A DNA stretch of 64,000 nucleotides, taken from contig NZ_PKFQ01000001.1 in assembly GCF_002939475.1 (NCBI RefSeq), positions 5,825,001 through 5,889,000 on the forward strand. The letters are read 5' to 3'. The notes beneath the pieces are model-generated. The model ran no database searches. It saw nothing but the letters and a program-made list of their open reading frames with translations, and had not been told where the DNA came from. This DNA comes from Streptomyces cinnamoneus (GTDB lineage Bacteria; Actinomycetota; Actinomycetes; Streptomycetales; Streptomycetaceae). The position numbers and the translations under genes were made by a program. This document shows, one piece after another, positions 58,758 to 64,000 of the stretch; positions within the stretch are counted from its first letter, which is position 1, and every line of letters begins with the position of its first letter.

Positions 58758-58761
58758 ATGA
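58696..58761 (+). CDS. Small upstream ORF coupled to hpnC
   Basis: A 21-residue frame, MGTGTLQIRDAYAVPGPGSP plus Arg, starts with ATG after ACGGGAGATGTGACGGCA. Its TGA overlaps the hpnC ATG (ATGA). Its translation could feed ribosomes to hpnC. It might be a leader peptide or chance; no homologue is known to me. Confidence 0.45.
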   Translation: MGTGTLQIRDAYAVPGPGSPR

Positions 58762-59657
58762 CCGCGGGGACGGACGCGCACACGCGCGCCGTGCTCGACA
58801 AGGCCGCGCACGAGAACTTCCCGGTGGCACCCTTCTTCGTGCCCCGCGCCTGGCGGGACGACCTCATGGCCGTCTACGGCTACGCCCGCCTGGTCGACGA
58901 CATCGGCGACGGCGACCTGCCCCCGGGCGGCCGTGACGCCGAGCTGCTGGGCCTGGACCGCGAGCAGAGCGACGACCGCGTCGCCATGCTCGACGCCTTC
59001 GAGGCCGACCTCCTGCGGGTCTTCGACCGCACGGGCACGGGCCCGCGCCACCCCCTGCTGCTCCGCCTGCGCCCCACCGTGCGGCGCTGCGGGCTCACCC
59101 CCGAGCCCTTCCTCGGGCTGATCGGGGCCAACCGCCAGGACCAGCGGGTGCGCCGCTACGGCACGTACGCCGACCTGCTCGCCTACTGCGAGCTGTCCGC
59201 CAACCCCGTGGGCCGCCTCGTCCTCGGCATCACCGGCACCGCCACCCCCGAGCGGACCCGCCGCTCGGACGCCGTCTGCACCGCCCTGCAGATCGTCGAA
59301 CACCTACAGGACGTCGCCGAGGACCTCCGGCGCGACCGCGTCTACCTCCCCGCCGAGGACATGGAGCGCTTCCGCGTCACGGAGGCCGACCTCGCCCGCG
59401 CCACCGGCAGCGCTTCGGTGCGTGCACTGGTCGCGTACGAGGCGGAACGCGCCCGGCACCTGCTGAATGAAGGCACCCCCCTGGTGGGTAGCGTCCACGG
59501 CAGGCTGAAGCTGTTGCTCGCGGGGTTCGTGGGCGGAGGGAGGGCCGCGCTCCGAGCGGTCGCCGCCGCGGGCCACGACGTTCTCCCCGGACCGCCCAAG
59601 CCCACCAAGCTCAGCCTGCTGCGCGAGGTGGGGGCGACACTGCGAAGAGAGGGGTGA
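58758..59657 (+). CDS. hpnC: Squalene synthase-type HpnC
   Basis: The 299-residue trans-isoprenyl synthase has the two Asp-rich motifs: RLVDDIGDGDL (DDIGD 47-51) and LQDVAEDLRRDR (DVAED 185-189). In the three-enzyme bacterial squalene route HpnC converts presqualene diphosphate to hydroxysqualene. ATG is chosen at the ATGA overlap with the 21-codon frame; the HENFPVAPFFVPRAWRDDL segment is typical for HpnC. The hpnD start overlaps its stop by 4 bp (GTGA). Confidence 0.93.
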   Translation: MTAGTDAHTRAVLDKAAHENFPVAPFFVPRAWRDDLMAVYGYARLVDDIGDGDLPPGGRDAELLGLDREQSDDRVAMLDAFEADLLRVFDRTGTGPRHPLLLRLRPTVRRCGLTPEPFLGLIGANRQDQRVRRYGTYADLLAYCELSANPVGRLVLGITGTATPERTRRSDAVCTALQIVEHLQDVAEDLRRDRVYLPAEDMERFRVTEADLARATGSASVRALVAYEAERARHLLNEGTPLVGSVHGRLKLLLAGFVGGGRAALRAVAAAGHDVLPGPPKPTKLSLLREVGATLRREG

Positions 59658-60604
59658 GCGGGACCGTGACCGGAACGCCATACGCGTCCGCGCCGGTACT
59701 CGCCGCGTACAGCTACTGCGAGGCCGTCACCGGACAGCAGGCCGGCAACTTCAGCTACGGCATCAGACTCCTGCCGGCCGCCAAGCGGCGGGCGATGTCG
59801 GCGCTGTACGCCTTCTCGCGGCGCGTGGACGACATCGGCGACGGCCCCCTGGACGCCGAGTCCAAGCGGCTGCGCCTGGAGGACGCCCGGACGACGCTGG
59901 ACCGGATCAAGGCCGGCGACCTCGACGAGGACGACACCGACCCGGTGGCCGTCGCGCTCGCGCACGCCGTGCGCCGCTTCCCCATCCCCATCGGCGGCCT
60001 CGACGAACTGATCGACGGCGTCCAGATGGACGTGCGCGGCGAGACCTACGAGACCTGGGACGAGCTGTCGGCGTACTGCCGCTGCGTCGCGGGCGCCATC
60101 GGCCGGCTCTCGCTCGGCGTGTTCGGGACCGTGCCCGGCGCGCGTGACACCGCGCGCGCCGCCGAGTACGCCGATACCCTCGGCCTCGCCCTCCAGCTGA
60201 CCAACATCCTGCGCGACGTCCGCGAGGACGCGGCCAACGGCCGCACCTACCTGCCGTCCGAGGACCTCGCCAAGTTCGGCTGCTCCGCCGGGTTCCACTC
60301 CGCCACGCTGCCGCCCGGCGCGGACTTCACCGGGCTGGTGCAGTTCGAGGTGCGGCGCGCCCGGGCGCTCTTCGCCCAGGGCATGCGGCTGCTGCCCATG
60401 CTCGACCGGCGCAGCGGCGCCTGCGTCGCCGCCATGTCCGGCATCTACCGCCGGCTCCTGGACCGCATCGCCGAGGAGCCGCAGGCCGTGCTGCGCGGCC
60501 GGGTCTCCCTGCCCGGGCGCGAGAAGGCGTTCGTCGCCGTGCGCGGGCTGTCCGGGTACGACGCGCGGACCGTCCACCGGCAGACCGCCAGGGGGCGCGC
60601 TTGA
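59654..60604 (+). CDS. hpnD: Presqualene diphosphate synthase HpnD
   Basis: The 316-residue protein has SRRVDDIGDGPL (DDIGD 59-63) and TNILRDVREDAANGR (DVRED 188-192), with YSYCEAVTGQQAGNFSYGIRL at its front. HpnD condenses two farnesyl diphosphates to presqualene diphosphate. It follows hpnC with a 4-bp overlap (GTGA), and its stop overlaps the ATG of the 28-codon frame by one base. An alternative GTG lies 12 bp downstream. Confidence 0.94.
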   Translation: MSGTVTGTPYASAPVLAAYSYCEAVTGQQAGNFSYGIRLLPAAKRRAMSALYAFSRRVDDIGDGPLDAESKRLRLEDARTTLDRIKAGDLDEDDTDPVAVALAHAVRRFPIPIGGLDELIDGVQMDVRGETYETWDELSAYCRCVAGAIGRLSLGVFGTVPGARDTARAAEYADTLGLALQLTNILRDVREDAANGRTYLPSEDLAKFGCSAGFHSATLPPGADFTGLVQFEVRRARALFAQGMRLLPMLDRRSGACVAAMSGIYRRLLDRIAEEPQAVLRGRVSLPGREKAFVAVRGLSGYDARTVHRQTARGRA

Positions 60605-60690
60605 TGGCCCGCGCCCACACCCGCCACCGGTCTGCAACCCTCCGCCCGGCCGGCGCGTCCCTGACAGCAGCCGAGGGGGTGGGGGCATGA
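60604..60690 (+). CDS. Small protein bridging hpnD and hpnE (possible DUF6380)
   Basis: A 28-residue frame starts on the hpnD stop (TGATG) and ends on the hpnE start (ATGA), filling the 82-bp gap exactly. Its core RSATLRPAGASLTAA resembles the ATLR...ASLTA motif I remember from small Streptomyces DUF6380 proteins. Function unknown. The precise overlaps at both ends argue for translation. Family assignment is from memory and tentative. Confidence 0.5.
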   Translation: MARAHTRHRSATLRPAGASLTAAEGVGA

Positions 60691-62147
60691 CGTCGGAGAC
60701 GACCACCCGGCACGGCCGGCTCCCCGCGCACGAGGCAGGCCGCCCCGAGGGGGCGGCCGCGGTGGTGATCGGGGGCGGCCTGGCCGGCGTCACGGCGGCG
60801 CTGGAGCTGGCCGACGCCGGACTGCGCGTCACCCTGCTCGAAGGCCGCCCGCGCCTGGGCGGCCTCGCCTTCTCCTTCCAGCGCGGCGAGCTGACCGTCG
60901 ACAACGGCCAGCACGTCTACCTGCGCTGCTGCACCGCCTACCGGTGGTTCCTCGACCGCCTCGACGCGCGGGCGCTCGCCCCCCTCCAGGACCGGCTCGA
61001 CGTGCCCGTCCTGGACGTGGGCCGCCCCTCGGGCCGGCCCCGCCTCGGCCGGCTGCGCCGCACCGCGCTGCCCGTCCCCCTCCACCTGGCCGCCAGCCTC
61101 GCCACCTACCCCCACCTCTCGGTCGCCGAGCGGGCCGGGGTCGGGCGGGCCGCCCTCGCCCTGCGGGGCATGGACCCCCTGGACCCGGCGCTCGACGACG
61201 TCGACTTCGGAAGCTGGCTGCGCCGCCACGGCCAGTCCGCCCGCACCGTCGAGGCCCTGTGGGACCTCGTCGGCGTGGCCACCCTCAACGCCACCGCCGA
61301 GCACTCCTCGCTGGGCCTGGCCACGATGGTCTTCAAGACCGGCCTGCTCTCCGAGCCCGGCGCCGCCGACATCGGCTGGGCGCACGTCCCCCTCGGCGAG
61401 CTGCACGACACCCGCGCCCGCGCCGCCCTCGACCGGGCCGGCGTGCGCACCGCGCTGCGCACCCGCGCCACGCGGATCTCCGCGCACCCCGAGGGCGGCT
61501 GGCAGGTGGACACCGCGGCCGGCCCCGGCACCGCCGGGCGGCTCGCCGCCGACACCGTCGTGCTCGCCGTACCGCAGCGCGAGGCCCACGGCCTGCTGCC
61601 CGAGGGCGCCCTCGACGAGCCCGGCCGGCTCCTCGGCATCGGCACCGCGCCGATCCTCAACCTGCACGTCGTCTACGACCGCAAGGTCCTGCGGCAGCCG
61701 TTCTTCACCGCCCTGGGCAGCCCGGTGCAGTGGGTCTTCGACCGCACCGACTCCTCCGGACTGGCCGCCGCCGACCCCGGCGCCCAGTACCTGGCCGTCT
61801 CCCAGTCGGCCGCTCAGGACGACATCGACCGGCCCGTCGCCGAGCTGCGCGAGCGTTATCTGCCCGAACTGGAGCGCCTGCTGCCCGCCGCCCGGGGCGC
61901 GGTCGTCAAGGACTTCTTCGTCACCCGGGAGCGCACGGCGACGTTCGCCCCCACCCCGGGCGTCGGCCGCCTGCGGCCGCACGCCCCCACGAACGCGCCC
62001 GGCCTCTACCTGGCCGGTGCGTGGACCGCCACCGGCTGGCCCGCGACCATGGAGAGCGCGGTGCGCAGCGGGCTGAACGCCGCCGGCGCGGCACTCTCCG
62101 AGCTCGGCCGACCGCACCGGAACCCCGTGCGGGAGGCGGCGGTATGA
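60687..62147 (+). CDS. hpnE: Hydroxysqualene dehydroxylase HpnE
   Basis: The 486-residue flavin amine oxidase-like protein has the FAD motif GGGLAGV (29-35), EGRPRLGGLAFSFQ, the HpnE-like DNGQHVYLRCCTAYRWFLDR and the C-terminal AGAWTATGWPATMESAVRSG. HpnE reduces hydroxysqualene to squalene. The ATG follows CCGAGGGGGTGGGGGC, a strong ribosome-binding site. Confidence 0.94.
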   Translation: MTSETTTRHGRLPAHEAGRPEGAAAVVIGGGLAGVTAALELADAGLRVTLLEGRPRLGGLAFSFQRGELTVDNGQHVYLRCCTAYRWFLDRLDARALAPLQDRLDVPVLDVGRPSGRPRLGRLRRTALPVPLHLAASLATYPHLSVAERAGVGRAALALRGMDPLDPALDDVDFGSWLRRHGQSARTVEALWDLVGVATLNATAEHSSLGLATMVFKTGLLSEPGAADIGWAHVPLGELHDTRARAALDRAGVRTALRTRATRISAHPEGGWQVDTAAGPGTAGRLAADTVVLAVPQREAHGLLPEGALDEPGRLLGIGTAPILNLHVVYDRKVLRQPFFTALGSPVQWVFDRTDSSGLAAADPGAQYLAVSQSAAQDDIDRPVAELRERYLPELERLLPAARGAVVKDFFVTRERTATFAPTPGVGRLRPHAPTNAPGLYLAGAWTATGWPATMESAVRSGLNAAGAALSELGRPHRNPVREAAV

Positions 62148-62218
62148 ACCAGCGAGCCATCAAGGCGCGCGTCCCCCACAGTGGGGCGCGTGTGAGCACG
62201 ACCACCAGAGGAGAGACC

Positions 62219-63283
62219 GTGACATCGGCGATCCCAGCTGTCGACACCGCGGGCGTCCAGGCCCTGCTGGAGCGCGGACGGACGCTTGCCACGCCGGTGC
62301 TGCGTGCCGCCGTGGACAGGCTCGCCGCACCCATGGACACCGTGGCCGCCTACCACTTCGGCTGGATCGACGCCGAAGGCCGGCCCGCCCACGGCGACCA
62401 GGGCAAGGCCGTCCGGCCCGCCCTCGCCCTGCTCTCGGCCGAGGCCGCCGGCGCGCCCGCCGAGGTGGGCGTCCCCGGCGCCGTCGCCGTCGAGCTCGTG
62501 CACAACTTCTCGCTGTTGCACGACGACCTGATGGACGGCGACGAGCAGCGCCGCCACCGCGACACCGTCTGGAAGGCGTACGGCCCCGCGCAGGCCATCC
62601 TCGTCGGCGACGCCCTCTTCGCGCTCGCCAACGAGGTCCTGCTGGAGCTGGGCACCGTCGAGGCCGGCCGGGCCACCCGGCGCCTGACCACGGCCACCCG
62701 CAAGCTCATCGACGGCCAGGCCCAGGACATCTCCTACGAGCACCGCGAGCGGGTCACCGTCGCGGAGTGCCTGGAGATGGAGGGCAACAAGACCGGTGCC
62801 CTCCTGGCCTGCGCCGTCTCCATCGGCGCGGTCCTCGGCGGCGCCGACGAACGTACGGCCGACACCCTGGAGGCCTACGGCTACCACCTCGGCCTCGCCT
62901 TCCAGGCCGTCGACGACCTGCTCGGCATCTGGGGAGACCCGGAGGCCACCGGCAAGCAGACCTGGAGCGACCTGCGGCAGCGCAAGAAGTCGCTCCCCGT
63001 CGTCGCCGCCCTCGCGGCGGGCGGCTCCGCGTCCGAGCGGCTCGCCGGCATGCTCGCCGCCGACGCGAAGCTCACCGACGCCCAGCTGGCCGACTTCAGC
63101 GAGGAGGAGTTCGCCCACCGCGCCGCCCTGATCGAGGAGGCGGGCGGCCGGGAGTGGACCTCTCAGGAGGCGCGCCGCCAGCACGCCACCGCGATCGAGG
63201 CGCTGAGCGCCGTGGACATGCCCGCAGAGGTCAGGGCGCAGCTGACCGCCCTCGCCGACTTCGTCGTCGTACGGAAGAGATGA
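62219..63283 (+). CDS. Polyprenyl (probably farnesyl) diphosphate synthase
   Basis: The 354-residue trans-prenyltransferase has the first Asp-rich motif HDDLMDGDE (DDLMD 102-106) and the second VDDLLGIWGD (DDLLGIWGD 232-240). It joins isopentenyl units to an allylic diphosphate. In this operon it probably makes farnesyl diphosphate for HpnD. I chose GTG at VTSAIPAVD because AGAGGAGAGACC precedes it; an ATG 75 bp upstream overlaps the hpnE stop as ATGA and is the alternative. Product length cannot be fixed by eye. Confidence 0.88.
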   Translation: MTSAIPAVDTAGVQALLERGRTLATPVLRAAVDRLAAPMDTVAAYHFGWIDAEGRPAHGDQGKAVRPALALLSAEAAGAPAEVGVPGAVAVELVHNFSLLHDDLMDGDEQRRHRDTVWKAYGPAQAILVGDALFALANEVLLELGTVEAGRATRRLTTATRKLIDGQAQDISYEHRERVTVAECLEMEGNKTGALLACAVSIGAVLGGADERTADTLEAYGYHLGLAFQAVDDLLGIWGDPEATGKQTWSDLRQRKKSLPVVAALAAGGSASERLAGMLAADAKLTDAQLADFSEEEFAHRAALIEEAGGREWTSQEARRQHATAIEALSAVDMPAEVRAQLTALADFVVVRKR

Positions 63284-63363
63284 TTGCCATTCACCCGATC
63301 TAGCACCACCTCGCGGTCGCCGGCCGGTGCCCTCGCTCTCGGTACCGGCCGACGGATACCCCC

Positions 63364-63392
63364 CAGTACGGCAGTCACAAGCAGTACGGCAG
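63364..63392 (+). repeat. Direct repeat upstream of shc
   Basis: CAGTACGGCAG occurs at 63364-63374 and again at 63382-63392, an 18-bp period, 30 bp before the shc ATG. It may be a regulator site or leader element. Nothing else is evident in the 138-bp gap. Confidence 0.5.
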
Positions 63393-63421
63393 AGAAGAAC
63401 TCACTGCATTAGGGGAAAGCC

Positions 63422-64000
63422 ATGACAGCGACGACCGACGGCACCGGGGCGGTAGCGCCCCGCGCAGCCGAGGCCGGCCAGAGCACGACAGCACCGCCCC
63501 CGAGCCCGGCGGCCACCGAGCCGCCGAAGATCCGCGAAGCCGCGGAGCGGGCCGCCGCCCGGTCCGCCGAGCACCTGCTGTCCCGCCAGGACGAGCAGGG
63601 CTGGTGGAAGGGCGACCTGGAGACCAACGTCACCATGGACGCGGAGGACCTGCTCCTGCGTCAGTTCCTCGGGATCCGCGACGAACGGACCACCGCGGCC
63701 GCCGCCCGCTGGATCCGCTCCCAGCAGCGCCCCGACGGCACCTGGGCCACCTTCTACGGCGGCCCTCCCGAGCTCTCCGCCACCATCGAGGCCTACACCG
63801 CCCTGCGGCTCGCCGGAGACCCTCCCGACGCCCCCCACATGGCCGCCGCCTCGGCCTGGGTCCGGGAACAGGGCGGCATCGCCGCCTCCCGCGTCTTCAC
63901 CCGGATCTGGCTGGCCCTCTTCGGCTGGTGGCGGTGGACCGATCTCCCCGAACTGCCGCCGGAGATCATGTACCTGCCGAAGTGGTTCCCCCTCAACATC
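63422..64000 (+). CDS. shc: Squalene-hopene cyclase, N-terminal part
   Basis: The first 193 residues are visible. A Pro/Ala-rich start of about 35 residues leads into AAERAAARSAEHLLSRQDEQ, then GWWKGDLETNVTMDAEDLLL, a QW motif RSQQRPDGTWATFYGG and the LPKWFPLNI end. This matches the alpha-barrel start of Shc, a monotopic membrane protein that cyclises squalene to hopene and hopanol. The DxDD catalytic motif lies beyond the window. ATG follows TTAGGGGAAAGCC. Confidence 0.96.
   Translation, partial: MTATTDGTGAVAPRAAEAGQSTTAPPPSPAATEPPKIREAAERAAARSAEHLLSRQDEQGWWKGDLETNVTMDAEDLLLRQFLGIRDERTTAAAARWIRSQQRPDGTWATFYGGPPELSATIEAYTALRLAGDPPDAPHMAAASAWVREQGGIAASRVFTRIWLALFGWWRWTDLPELPPEIMYLPKWFPLNI

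Overview
This 64 kb window is chromosomal DNA of a Streptomyces-type actinomycete. The evidence is the very high GC content and GC-rich third codon positions, GTG and TTG starts, an SsgA-like sporulation protein, an SCO6745-family protein, and a hopanoid operon in the order known from Streptomyces. Most of the window is chromosomal housekeeping or conserved accessory material. Two blocks stand out: a compact secondary-metabolite operon at 11.0-18.7 kb, and a lipid/envelope block at 48-64 kb.

Left part (1-10.9 kb): the 5' end of a quinone-oxidoreductase-like gene diverges from a MarR regulator, with paired palindromic operators between them. Next come an orphan GAP1-type (GTPase-associated) protein, FdhD, an aldehyde dehydrogenase-family protein, tRNA-Leu(GAG) with a strong terminator, an MFS transporter, a class A flavin monooxygenase, and a secreted endonuclease/exonuclease/phosphatase-fold enzyme whose Shine-Dalgarno lies inside a hairpin. 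From 18.7 kb down to 11.0 kb on the minus strand lies a four-gene operon in the order O-D-C-P of indolocarbazole biosynthesis: an L-Trp oxidase-like flavoenzyme, a RebD/StaD/VioB-type chromopyrrolate synthase, a RebC/StaC-type flavoprotein and a P450. This is the complete aglycone set. No glycosyltransferase, halogenase, methyltransferase or pathway regulator lies beside it.

Middle part (19-48 kb): a DMT-type transporter, an inorganic pyrophosphatase, a GT39-like membrane protein, an SsgA-like protein with a Crp-type palindrome upstream, a secreted BNR/YCF48-type propeller, a YciI protein, endonuclease V, a DapA-family aldolase, an ABC-F ATPase, two secreted peptidases (S15 and M1), a MerR regulator, and a four-gene acyl-CoA degradation operon (AMACR/CoA transferase, acyl-CoA dehydrogenase, thiolase, FadB-type multifunctional enzyme). 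Then come a MmcQ/YjbR protein, a TetR regulator divergent from a RibD/DHFR-fold reductase, a DUF4287 protein, Tex, the SCO6745-family protein, a GlxA-type regulator with a DJ-1/PfpI partner, a crotonase that lacks both catalytic glutamates, and an RsbW-like ATPase.

Right part (48-64 kb): idi (isopentenyl diphosphate isomerase), a cation diffusion facilitator and galE precede a tightly overlapping seven-gene operon. It encodes a CDP-alcohol phosphatidyltransferase fused to an extra N-terminal domain, a nucleotidyltransferase, an sn-glycerol-1-phosphate-dehydrogenase-like enzyme, a second CDP-alcohol phosphatidyltransferase-like protein, a GT2 glycosyltransferase and a TagG/TagH-like ABC-2 exporter. 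I infer that it builds and exports an undefined polyol-phosphate lipid or glycopolymer. It ends at tandem terminators and is followed by the hopanoid operon hpnC-hpnD-(28-codon ORF)-hpnE-polyprenyl synthase-shc, with shc cut by the window end. idi supplies isoprenoid precursors, polyprenyl synthase makes farnesyl diphosphate, HpnC/D/E make squalene and Shc cyclises it.
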